Positions 1 to 5,553 of a stretch of 5,638 bases of DNA are shown piece by piece. Within the stretch, counting starts at the first letter, position 1; every line of letters begins with the position of its first letter. The stretch covers positions 1 to 5,638 of the forward strand of contig JALSIU010000050.1 in the NCBI GenBank assembly GCA_026989715.1, given 5' to 3'. This DNA is from Methylomonas sp. (GTDB lineage Bacteria > Pseudomonadota > Gammaproteobacteria > Methylococcales > Methylomonadaceae). A program made the position numbers and the translations under genes. The notes beneath the pieces are model-generated. The model was not told where the DNA came from. It searched no databases and saw nothing but the letters and a program-made list of their open reading frames with translations.

Positions 1-77
1 ATAACCCCCTATAATCAACCTATATTTTGAGCTAAATCGCTCCTTAAGTATTGGTCTAAATATTGGGATCCACTTTA

Positions 78-113
78 GGGTTCATTACCTGCTTTTAGGC
101 AGGTAATGAACCC
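78..113 (-). terminator. Perfect 15-bp hairpin past the 3' end of nrdJ (terminator-like)
   Basis: The arms at 78-92 and 99-113 are exact reverse complements with a 6-nt loop (93-98). The stem starts 37 nt past the nrdJ stop, where a transcription end is expected. On the minus strand it is followed by TAAAGTGG rather than a U-run, so it is not a textbook intrinsic terminator. On the plus strand a T5 run (124-128) lies about 10 nt beyond the stem, so it could instead stop a gene entering from the left. It may also act as a 3'-end-stabilising stem. The hairpin is certain from the sequence; the role is inferred. No gene is supported in 1-149. Confidence 0.55.
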
Positions 114-149
114 CATCAATCTTGTTTTTGCAGACAATGCTTTAAACAA

Positions 150-2300
150 TCAGAATTTTCCGTAATAGCCTTCTTTTAAAGCATCAAATAAATTAGCCGC
201 AGTATGCATTTCGCCATCATATTCCACTTCTTCATTGCCTTTGAGTTCCAAGACATGGCCATCATCGAGGGTGAATTGGTAAGTGGTGTTTTCCAAATCT
301 GACTCTTTTACTAAAACGCCTTGAAAGACTTCGGGATTAAATCGGAATGTGGTACAGCCTTTTAAGCCTTGATCATAAGCATATTCATAAATAGACTTAA
401 AATCTTCGTATGGATAGTCGGTTGGCACATTGGCGGTTTTAGAAATGGAGGAATCAATCCAGACTTGTGCCGCTGCTTGTACATCGACATGCTGTTTTGG
501 TGTAATCGCGTCAGCGGTAATAAAATAGCTGGGTAATTGCTCGGCCGCATTTTCGCTGTAAGGCATGGCTTGTGCATTAATTAATGTGCGGTATGCCAAT
601 AATTCATAAGAAAAGACATCAACTTTTTCTTTGCTTTTTTTGCCTTCGCGGATGACATTGCGTGAATAATGGTGTGCAAAGCTGGGTTCAATGCCATTAC
701 TGGCATTATTAGCCAGTGATAATGAAATGGTGCCCGTTGGCGCGATAGAGCTGTGGTGGGTAAAACGCGCCCCGTGTTCGATTAAAGCGGCAACTAATTC
801 CGGCTCTTCTGCGGCCACTTGTTGCATATAGCGGCTGTATTTGGCATGTAAGACTTTACCTGCCACTTTATCGCCTATCTTATAGCCATCTTGTTGCATT
901 TCCGGGCGTTTATGCAGCATGCGCCCGGTGACGGTATATATTTTTTCCAGCGCAGGGGCTGTGCCTTTTTCTTTTGCTAAGCTTAAGGCTTCTTTCCAGC
1001 CTTCTATGGCTAATACTTTGGTTACTTCACTGGTAAAGCCTAGCGATTCAGGGTCGCCATATTTCATGCCGAGCATGGTTAAACTTGAGCCTAAACCTAA
1101 ATAGCCCATACCATGCCGGCGTTTAGCGGTGATTTCTTCGCGCTGTTTTTCTAGGGGCAGGCCATTAATTTCGACGACGTTATCTAGCATGCGCGTAAAA
1201 ATACGAATGGTTTTGCGGTAATTGTCCCAATTAAAAGCCGCATCATCGGTAAACGGGTTTTCAACAAAGCGGGTAAGGTTGATAGAGCCTAGCAGACAAG
1301 AACCATAAGGAGGTAAGGGTTGTTCGCCGCAAGGGTTGGTTGCCCGAATATCTTCACAAAACCAGTTATTATTCATTTCATTGACTTTATCAATCAAGAT
1401 AAAGCCGGGTTCTGCATAATCGTAGGTGGAGGACATGATAATGTCCCACAAACGGCGTGCCGGCATGGTTTTGCTGATTTTGCAGGCAACCAAACCGGCC
1501 TCGTTTTCAACATAGCCGGTGGCATGCGGTAAATCACGCCAGATAATAAGCGAGCTATCGTTTAAATCGAGTTTATCTTCCTCTAATTCGCGTTGCATAA
1601 CCGGGAAAGATAAATGCCAGTCGCCATTAGCTTTTACCGCTTCTACAAATTCGGCGGTAATCAATAAGGATAAATTAAATTGTCGTAAGCGACCATCTTC
1701 ACGCTTGGCGCGGATAAATTCAACCACATCCGGATGACCAATATCAAAAGTAGCCATTTGTGCGCCCCGGCGACCACCTGCTGAGGAGACGGTAAAGCAC
1801 ATTTTGTCGTAGATATCCATAAAGGATAAAGGCCCTGAGGTATAAGCTCCAGCACCGGAAACATAAGCATCTTTAGGTCTTAAGGTTGAAAATTCATAGC
1901 CGATACCACAGCCGGCTTTTAGCGTTAACCCGGCTTCATGTACTTTACCGAGAATATCATCCATTGAATCGGCAATCGAGCCGGAAACGGTACAGTTAAT
2001 GGTTGAGGTGGCAGGTTTATGCGCCTGCGCACCGGCATTGGAGATAATGCGTCCGGCAGGGATGACACCTTGGCGTAAGGCCCATAAAAATTCTTGGTAA
2101 TGTTTTTCTTGTTTGGCTTTGCCTTTTTCGACACTCGCTAATGCTTTTGCAACTCGCTGATACGTTTCATCAATACTGCCATCAATCGCAGTTCCCGACT
2201 TAGTTTTTAAGCGGTATTTGGTATCCCATATATCAACTGATGCGTCTTGTAGGGAAATATTCACTGAGGAATCAGAGTCGGTGAGTCGCTGTGTAGTCAT
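150..2300 (-). CDS. nrdJ: Adenosylcobalamin-dependent (class II) ribonucleotide reductase, NrdJa-like, without C-terminal cysteine pair
   Basis: This cytoplasmic enzyme reduces ribonucleotides to deoxyribonucleotides using a thiyl radical generated from B12, and needs no oxygen. The 716-residue protein shows the class II core. C103 (NCTVSGS) and C335 form the expected active-site redox pair. N322-P-C324-G-E326 is the catalytic motif with the thiyl-radical cysteine. C335 lies 11 residues after C324, as in the Lactobacillus enzyme. PTGTISL (521-527) is the phosphate-binding motif, and GCTTFR (648-653) is typical of the family. The N-terminus (DIWDTKYRLK, 23-32) is the usual NrdJ start and lacks an ATP-cone. 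No cysteine follows C649, so the CxxC tail that re-reduces the active site is missing; the end instead resembles NrdJa of split Pseudomonas-type reductases. The start is fixed by an upstream in-frame TGA (2327-2325) with no other start codon between. GAGG (2316-2313) is a somewhat distant ribosome binding site. Tandem NrdR operators lie upstream. The family is certain; the NrdJa reading is likely. Confidence 0.96.
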   Translation of the reverse strand: MTTQRLTDSDSSVNISLQDASVDIWDTKYRLKTKSGTAIDGSIDETYQRVAKALASVEKGKAKQEKHYQEFLWALRQGVIPAGRIISNAGAQAHKPATSTINCTVSGSIADSMDDILGKVHEAGLTLKAGCGIGYEFSTLRPKDAYVSGAGAYTSGPLSFMDIYDKMCFTVSSAGGRRGAQMATFDIGHPDVVEFIRAKREDGRLRQFNLSLLITAEFVEAVKANGDWHLSFPVMQRELEEDKLDLNDSSLIIWRDLPHATGYVENEAGLVACKISKTMPARRLWDIIMSSTYDYAEPGFILIDKVNEMNNNWFCEDIRATNPCGEQPLPPYGSCLLGSINLTRFVENPFTDDAAFNWDNYRKTIRIFTRMLDNVVEINGLPLEKQREEITAKRRHGMGYLGLGSSLTMLGMKYGDPESLGFTSEVTKVLAIEGWKEALSLAKEKGTAPALEKIYTVTGRMLHKRPEMQQDGYKIGDKVAGKVLHAKYSRYMQQVAAEEPELVAALIEHGARFTHHSSIAPTGTISLSLANNASNGIEPSFAHHYSRNVIREGKKSKEKVDVFSYELLAYRTLINAQAMPYSENAAEQLPSYFITADAITPKQHVDVQAAAQVWIDSSISKTANVPTDYPYEDFKSIYEYAYDQGLKGCTTFRFNPEVFQGVLVKESDLENTTYQFTLDDGHVLELKGNEEVEYDGEMHTAANLFDALKEGYYGKF

Positions 2301-2340
2301 GGTTCGGTTTAGCCTCGTTAAGTGTCATGGCAATATCAAA

Positions 2341-2370
2341 TCTTGCTGATAATGGTATTTGTTAGCAAGA
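2341..2370 (-). repeat. Inverted repeat in the nrdJ 5' leader
   Basis: TCTTGCT at 2341-2347 and AGCAAGA at 2364-2370 are exact reverse complements separated by 16 nt. They fall in the predicted untranslated leader of nrdJ, about 40 nt before its start codon. A 7-bp stem-loop could form in the mRNA, or the repeat could be a protein site. It does not look like a cobalamin riboswitch: it is far too small and no B12-box-like sequence is present. Function unknown. Confidence 0.35.
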
Positions 2371-2373
2371 TAA

Positions 2374-2402
2374 ATTATTTTGGGCTGGCTATGATAGCAC
2401 AA
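2374..2402 (-). promoter_or_regulatory. Probable nrdJ promoter region, overlapped by NrdR box 1
   Basis: Two overlapping minus-strand readings are possible. In the first, an extended -10 (TGC then TATCAT, minus strand of 2399-2391) has no good -35. In the second, TTGTGC (2402-2397) and AATAAT (2379-2374) are spaced by 17 nt. In both, the proximal NrdR operator covers promoter elements, so bound NrdR would block RNA polymerase. The sequence does not decide which start site is used; the leader would be about 65-85 nt. Confidence 0.5.
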
Positions 2403-2412
2403 TATATTGTGT
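2397..2412. promoter_or_regulatory. NrdR operator, box 1
   Basis: The sequence GCACAATATATTGTGT matches the published NrdR-box consensus (acaCwAtATaTwGtgt) at 15 of 16 positions. Its core, 2398-2411, is a perfect 14-bp palindrome. It lies upstream of nrdJ, with 96 nt between its edge and the start codon. NrdR is the nucleotide-sensing repressor of ribonucleotide reductase genes, so finding this box here is strong contextual support. nrdR itself is not in the window. Confidence 0.9.
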
Positions 2413-2427
2413 CTATTTTATTTATAT

Positions 2428-2443
2428 ACACTATATAAAGTAT
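2428..2443. promoter_or_regulatory. NrdR operator, box 2
   Basis: ACACTATATAAAGTAT matches the NrdR-box consensus at 14 of 16 positions. It starts exactly 31 bp from box 1, close to three helical turns, so the two sites face the same side of the DNA. Paired boxes at about this spacing are the known arrangement for NrdR, which binds them cooperatively. Read from nrdJ, this is the distal and weaker box. Confidence 0.82.
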
Positions 2444-2603
2444 TTTTATGCAAGTTAGTCGCTTATAAAATAAGGCCTTGTCATAAGGTAGGCTATGGTG
2501 CATTCGTTTTATTTAAGCTAGCTTTAAAGTTATGTGTATTTATTTTTCAAGGGTGTTGTATGAGGTTATACAATAACCTTAATAAAAATATACAATATAT
2601 TTG
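2444..2603. other. AT-rich non-coding stretch between NrdR boxes and the small-gene promoter
   Basis: No reading frame here has a credible start or protein character. It contains short palindromes (AAGGCCTT at 2472-2479, AAGCTAGCTT at 2515-2524) and two overlapping inverted repeats: TTGTAT/ATACAA (2556-2561 with 2568-2573) and AGGTTAT/ATAACCT (2563-2569 with 2573-2579). The two share bases, so only one hairpin could form at a time. They lie upstream of the predicted promoter, which makes a DNA site more likely than an RNA switch. Confidence 0.4.
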
Positions 2604-2632
2604 TTGTGGTAATTGTTAATGCTTGGTATGAT
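2604..2632 (+). promoter_or_regulatory. Sigma70-type promoter with extended -10 for the 58-residue protein gene
   Basis: TTGTGG (2604-2609) is followed after a 17-nt spacer by TATGAT (2627-2632), preceded by TGG, an extended -10 element. Transcription would begin near 2639, giving a leader of about 50 nt before the ATG at 2689. The combination of near-consensus -10, TGN and ideal spacing makes this the clearest promoter in the window. Confidence 0.7.
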
Positions 2633-2688
2633 GCTTGCGCTGAAAAAATTCAGTATTATTTTTAAGGTTTTATTTAGGAGTTTATTAC

Positions 2689-2865
2689 ATGTCAAATAAG
2701 CAAGAAGCACCTGAAAAAGATAATTTTTTTCTTTATGTTGCCGCTGGAGTCATTATTTTTGCATCGGTTATTTTTATGGTTAAAAATGCGGAAAGCGATA
2801 AATATGAGAAAGCAAGGCAGCTTATCGCTGAAGATGCAAATAATAGTGCCTACAAGCCAAAATAA
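2689..2865 (+). CDS. Small single-pass membrane protein, 58 residues, unknown function
   Basis: I do not recognise this protein. It begins MSNKQEAPEKDN, a short charged head. One hydrophobic segment follows at about residues 13-31 (FFLYVAAGVIIFASVIFMV), long enough to cross a membrane once. A charged tail, KNAESDKYEKARQLIAEDAN (32-51) and seven more residues, may be helical. There is no cysteine, lipobox or signal-peptidase site. Gene status rests on three independent signals: AGGAG (2676-2680) placed 8 nt before the ATG, an extended -10 promoter 57 nt upstream, and terminator-like stems soon after the stop. It is divergent from nrdJ, with 388 nt between the two start codons, so sharing the NrdR sites is unlikely. 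Topology is not clear from charges alone. Possible roles, such as a small subunit or stress-linked membrane peptide, would be guesses. Confidence 0.75.
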   Translation: MSNKQEAPEKDNFFLYVAAGVIIFASVIFMVKNAESDKYEKARQLIAEDANNSAYKPK

Positions 2866-2877
2866 TATCGCAATGGT

Positions 2878-2941
2878 TTAGCACCTTAATAAAGGTGTTA
2901 ATTAAAAGGTATGGTAATGACGGGCAGTCTATTGCCTTTTT
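2878..2941 (+). terminator. Terminator-like stems after the small membrane protein gene
   Basis: Two elements lie just past the stop codon at 2863-2865. The first is a 10-bp stem (2878-2887 with 2892-2901, one G-T pair, 4-nt loop) without a following T-run. The second is GGCA/TGCC (2923-2926 with 2933-2936) followed directly by T5 (2937-2941); AAAAGG at 2904-2909 can also pair with CCTTTT at 2935-2940. The second better fits an intrinsic terminator, but its stem is short. Confidence 0.45.
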
Positions 2942-2976
2942 AGATGACTGTTAACCATTAAGCGGTATTTTTCATG

Positions 2977-3037
2977 ACCCTGGTTCTGCTATAAGCGTGG
3001 TTTTCCTCCTCCTTCCCATGCCTGGCTTTATCAGGGT
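2977..3037 (+). other. Potential structured RNA with a C-rich loop
   Basis: ACCCTG (2977-2982) pairs with CAGGGT (3032-3037). Inside it, ATAAGC (2991-2996) can pair with GCTTTAT (3025-3031) with one bulged T, and GTGG (2997-3000) with CCAT (3016-3019). The apical loop exposes CCTCCTCC, which is complementary to Shine-Dalgarno sequences. There is no credible reading frame. It could be part of a small RNA, a leader element of the downstream RRM gene, or chance. I see no convincing dedicated promoter or terminator. Confidence 0.25.
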
Positions 3038-3092
3038 TTGTGATACAGTGATAAGACAAGTATTCCTTCTACTGCATTAGCTCGCCTCGGCG

Positions 3093-3124
3093 TATAATAT
3101 ATTTATCACTCTGATAAATATATT
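3093..3124 (+). promoter_or_regulatory. Promoter -10 box merged with a 13-bp inverted repeat (putative operator) of the RRM–VF530 operon
   Basis: A perfect TATAAT lies at 3093-3098, with no recognisable -35 at 16-18 nt upstream. Starting inside it, 3096-3108 and 3112-3124 are exact 13-bp reverse complements around a CTC centre. The repeat ends 8 nt before the ATG at 3133. A start site near 3105 would fall inside the repeat, so the mRNA could not form the full hairpin; a DNA operator is the better reading. The missing -35 suggests an activator. If transcription starts further upstream, the stem would sit over the ribosome binding region. Confidence 0.55.
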
Positions 3125-3132
3125 GGTCTCTT

Positions 3133-3399
3133 ATGAAACTACTGATACGTAATCTTACCCGCAATACCACTGAAGCTACGCTTTTAGCTCTTTTTCAGCC
3201 TTTTGGAACGGTTCAATCTTGTCACTTGGTATTAGACCAGGATACGGGCATATCGAAGGGTTTTGGCTTTGTTGAAATGCCTAAGCCGGGTGAGGCGAAA
3301 GCGGCAATGAAAAATTTAAATGGCCAAGTGGTCGGCAACAGCAAAATTCGTGTTAAAAAAGCTGAAGTGCATGATAACCAAGCGGATAAAGCATCATGA
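3133..3399 (+). CDS. Single-RRM RNA-binding protein, 88 residues
   Basis: This is a small cytoplasmic protein made almost entirely of one RNA recognition motif, of the type bacteria carry as RNP-1/cold-inducible RNA-binding proteins. RNP2 is LLIRNL (3-8) and RNP1 is KGFGFVEM (42-49), with the RNA-stacking aromatics F44 and F46. The RNP2 aromatic position is a leucine (L4), so one stacking contact is absent. The domain ends near IRVKKAEV (72-79), followed by a short charged tail with no Gly-rich extension. The ribosome binding site is poor (only GG at 3125-3126), and the inverted repeat lies immediately upstream. Its stop overlaps the start of the VF530 gene in ATGA, so the two are very probably co-transcribed and translationally coupled. 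RNA chaperone or cold-adaptation roles are known for relatives; the target here is unknown. Confidence 0.93.
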   Translation: MKLLIRNLTRNTTEATLLALFQPFGTVQSCHLVLDQDTGISKGFGFVEMPKPGEAKAAMKNLNGQVVGNSKIRVKKAEVHDNQADKAS

Positions 3400-3629
3400 C
3401 GGATATTCGCCAACAAGACCCTTTGCATGGTGTGACTTTAAAAGCCATGCTAACGGATTTATTGGCTGAATATGGTTGGGATGCGCTGGGAAAACGAATT
3501 AATATCAAGTGCTTTACGCATGATCCTAGCATTGCCTCCAGCCTTAAATTTTTGCGTAAAACACCTTGGGCGCGGCAAAAGGTTGAAGCCTTGTATTTGC
3601 GTATGCAATGGACTCGCAGCAAGGGTTAA
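3396..3629 (+). CDS. VF530-family putative DNA-binding protein, 77 residues
   Basis: The protein matches the VF530 (DUF2132-type) family, small basic proteins classed as DNA-binding mainly from structure. Recognisable family blocks are DPLHGVTL (8-15), YGW (26-28), INIKCFTHDPSIASSLKFLR (35-54) and KTPWARQKVEALYL (55-68). At 77 residues it is about full length for the family, which has no other domain. It has no signal peptide or membrane segment. The ATG sits in the ATGA overlap with the RRM gene and lacks a strong ribosome binding site of its own, which supports coupling. The pairing with an RRM protein suggests a shared nucleic-acid role, but no biochemical function can be read from the sequence. 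Confidence 0.9.
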   Translation: MTDIRQQDPLHGVTLKAMLTDLLAEYGWDALGKRINIKCFTHDPSIASSLKFLRKTPWARQKVEALYLRMQWTRSKG

Positions 3630-3666
3630 AGTTTAGAACTGAAAATTTTTACACTTCCCAAAATCA

Positions 3667-3706
3667 TAGGTATCTACACATCCTACGTAGGGGGCTTTTT
3701 TGTGTA
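3667..3706 (+). terminator. Probable terminator between the RRM–VF530 operon and comM
   Basis: This 131-bp convergent gap contains the palindrome CCTACGTAGG (3682-3691) followed by GGGC and T6 (3696-3701). An outer pair, TACACA (3675-3680) and TGTGTA (3701-3706), brackets it, and TAGG (3667-3670) can pair with CCTA (3682-3685). Several alternative stems exist and none is long, but the T-run directly after a GC-rich half-stem favours plus-strand termination. On the comM strand there is no matching T-run. Confidence 0.4.
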
Positions 3707-3760
3707 CTTTGCGTCGGTTGTGGGTGAGGTGCGAGCCTTACAATGTTGCTAAGCGGCTTA

Positions 3761-5272
3761 TCATTTGCCACGATCAAGTTTGCGATAGCCAATGGCTTCG
3801 CTTAAATGTGGAATTTCAATATTATCTGCGCCGGCTAAGTCGGCAATGGTACGGGCTAATTTTAAGATGCGATGGTAGGCGCGATGCGATAAACCAAAGC
3901 GATTCATGGCTTGTTCGAGTAATTGATGGCCTTGTTCTGATAGAGAGCAAATCTGTTTAATATCTGTTGCACTTAGATGGCTATTGGCTTTGCCTGAGCG
4001 CACCATGGCAATATTGCGTGCATGGATGACGCGCTGACGTATTGTGGCACTACTTTCTTGGCCTTCGGGGGAGCCTTTGCGTAAGACCTCATGTGATACG
4101 CGTGGTACTTCTAAGTGCATGTCGATACGGTCGAGCAAGGGGCCGGAGATTTTGCCGCGATAGCGAGAGACTTGCTCGGCAGTACAGTGACAACGCCCTG
4201 ATGGGTCGCCGAGATAACCGCAAGGGCAGGGGTTCATGGCGGCGATTAATTGAAACCGTGCCGGAAAGTCGGCTTGACGTGTGGCGCGGGAAATTGTGAT
4301 GTGGCCTGTTTCTAGTGGTTCACGTAATACTTCCAGCACTTTTCTGTCAAATTCCGGGAGTTCGTCGAGAAATAATAGGCCGTTATGGGCTAAAGAAATT
4401 TCGCCGGGTTTAGGGTTGCTGCCACCGCCGACGAGTGCGGGCGCAGAGGCTGTGTGATGGGGTGCGCGATAAGGGGGCTTAAGCCAGTTTTCGGCAATAA
4501 AGGGGCTGTCGCTGATTGAAATAATGGCGGCACTTTCTAGGGCTTGCGCTTCGGTTAGAGGGGGTAAAATGCTGGGGAAGCGTGAGGCCAACATGGATTT
4601 TCCTGTACCGGGAGGGCCTAATAGCAGTAAATTATGCAGCCCGGTGGCCGCAATTTCAAAAGCACGTTTCACGTGGAACTGTCCTTGGACATCTGCCAAG
4701 TCTGGTGCAAATTGACTTTCCGGTGCGAGTGTGGCTTGATGGTTATGTCGGTTTAAGTGTTGTTGGTCATTTAGGTGGGCACAAATTTCTAATAAGTGTT
4801 GTGCAGGAAAGAGCTGAGAGTTTTGCACTAATGCAGCTTCTGTTGCATTGTCTTGTGGTAAAAATAGGGCGCGTTGTGCATCGCGTGCCTGCAATGCCAC
4901 CGGTAGTACGCCTTTGACTTTGCGTAATTCACCGCCAAGTGATAGTTCGCCGATACATTCATATTTTGCCAGTTCATTTTTGGGGATTTGTCCTGATGCG
5001 GCTAATATACCGAGAGCAATCGGCAAATCAAAACGCCCACCTTCTTTAGGGACATCGGCCGGTGCTAGATTAATGGTGATGCGTTGCATCGGAAATTCAA
5101 ATTGTGAGTTGATGATTGCCCCACGCACACGGTCTTTACTTTCTTTGACGGCCGTTTCAGGTAGACCGACCAAATTAAGTGCGGGCAGGCCATTGGAAAT
5201 ATGTACTTCTACGGTGACCAGCGGTGCATTAATTCCGGAGCGGCCTCTGCTGTAGGCGATGGCAAGTGACAT
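3761..5272 (-). CDS. comM: ComM/YifB family AAA+ ATPase (Mg-chelatase-like, branch migration helicase)
   Basis: ComM is a cytoplasmic AAA+ motor. In Vibrio cholerae it drives branch migration to integrate single-stranded DNA during natural transformation; the same family is annotated as Mg chelatase-like, but it does not make chlorophyll. Domains in order: a Lon-protease-like ChlI domain (about 20-145), an Mg-chelatase AAA+ core (about 190-396) and a C-terminal Mg-chelatase domain (about 403-498). Walker A is GPPGTGKS (219-226) and Walker B is LLFLDE (299-304). A probable arginine finger is R382 (LLDRIDMHLEV). Four cysteines, C349, C351, C361 and C363 (CPCG and CHCT), form the family's likely metal site. 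At 503 residues the protein is full length and unbroken. The start MSLAIAYSRG is standard for the family and has AAGGA (5283-5279) 6 nt upstream. I found no convincing promoter. A linked competence gene is not visible, so active transformation cannot be claimed. Confidence 0.96.
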   Translation of the reverse strand: MSLAIAYSRGRSGINAPLVTVEVHISNGLPALNLVGLPETAVKESKDRVRGAIINSQFEFPMQRITINLAPADVPKEGGRFDLPIALGILAASGQIPKNELAKYECIGELSLGGELRKVKGVLPVALQARDAQRALFLPQDNATEAALVQNSQLFPAQHLLEICAHLNDQQHLNRHNHQATLAPESQFAPDLADVQGQFHVKRAFEIAATGLHNLLLLGPPGTGKSMLASRFPSILPPLTEAQALESAAIISISDSPFIAENWLKPPYRAPHHTASAPALVGGGSNPKPGEISLAHNGLLFLDELPEFDRKVLEVLREPLETGHITISRATRQADFPARFQLIAAMNPCPCGYLGDPSGRCHCTAEQVSRYRGKISGPLLDRIDMHLEVPRVSHEVLRKGSPEGQESSATIRQRVIHARNIAMVRSGKANSHLSATDIKQICSLSEQGHQLLEQAMNRFGLSHRAYHRILKLARTIADLAGADNIEIPHLSEAIGYRKLDRGK

Positions 5273-5494
5273 AGCGAATCCTTAGTGGGGTTTAATAAGG
5301 CTGGTATGAGGAATGTGCTTGTTTTAGCTTTGTATAAAGGTGGTGAGTAAAATATGCTCTAAGCACGCAAGTATGGAGCTTTGAATTTATTTTACAGGCT
5401 GTTTGGTGAGTGGTGCATCTTTTTTGTGAATAAGTAAAAAGTGCATTGTTAGTAGTTTGGCTTATTCAATGCGTTAGCGTTTATTATTTGAGTG
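5273..5494 (-). other. Non-coding region upstream of comM
   Basis: Apart from the comM ribosome binding site (AAGGA, 5283-5279), I find no credible gene here. TATACA- and TATTTT-like boxes occur on the minus strand, but none has a matching -35 at proper spacing. A bulged AT-rich stem (TGCA and CTTTTT, 5414-5424, with AAAAAGTGCA, 5436-5445) is present without a T-run. The comM promoter probably lies in this stretch but cannot be placed. Confidence 0.4.
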
Positions 5495-5539
5495 AAGCAA
5501 TCGCTTTACTTAATCTGAAAGCTGGTAAAGCGATTGCTT
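5495..5539 (-). terminator. Perfect 15-bp inverted repeat just past the right-edge gene (terminator-like)
   Basis: The arms 5495-5509 and 5525-5539 are exact reverse complements (AAGCAATCGCTTTAC) with a 15-nt loop. The stem begins 14 nt past the stop of the gene entering from the right, the position of a terminator or a 3'-end-protecting stem. No U-run follows on either strand, so it may depend on another factor or may be an extragenic palindromic element. The structure is certain, the role is not. Confidence 0.5.
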
Positions 5540-5553
5540 TGAGTGGCTTGTTG

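Noticed and set aside
1..30. Possible tail of a plus-strand gene ending at TGA 28-30
   Set aside because: Only nine codons are visible and nothing distinguishes them from chance.
2272..2328. Upstream ORF of 18 codons (ATG at 2328-2326) overlapping the nrdJ start
   Set aside because: It is out of frame, has no ribosome binding site and the peptide has no notable features.
2301..2396. Cobalamin riboswitch in the leader of the B12-dependent nrdJ
   Set aside because: The leader is too short for the roughly 200-nt fold and has no B12-box-like sequence; only a 7-bp inverted repeat is present.
2407..2619. 70-codon plus-strand frame across the nrdJ promoter region
   Set aside because: It starts inside the NrdR operator, has low-complexity AT-driven composition, and overlaps regulatory sites and the next promoter.
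3096..3124. Inverted repeat read as an intrinsic terminator of an upstream transcript
   Set aside because: The stem is almost entirely A/T, has no T-run after it and overlaps a perfect -10 box, so an operator is more plausible.
3700..3960. 86-codon plus-strand frame over the 3' end of comM
   Set aside because: It is mostly antisense to the conserved comM C-terminus and begins in the terminator-like region.
4582..5255. Long plus-strand frames opposite comM (111 and 135 codons)
   Set aside because: They are shadows of the comM coding frame with no ribosome binding sites or recognisable domains.
3761..5272. True magnesium chelatase subunit (ChlI/BchI)
   Set aside because: The N-terminal Lon-like domain, the four-cysteine cluster and the 503-residue length match ComM/YifB, and there are no pigment genes nearby.
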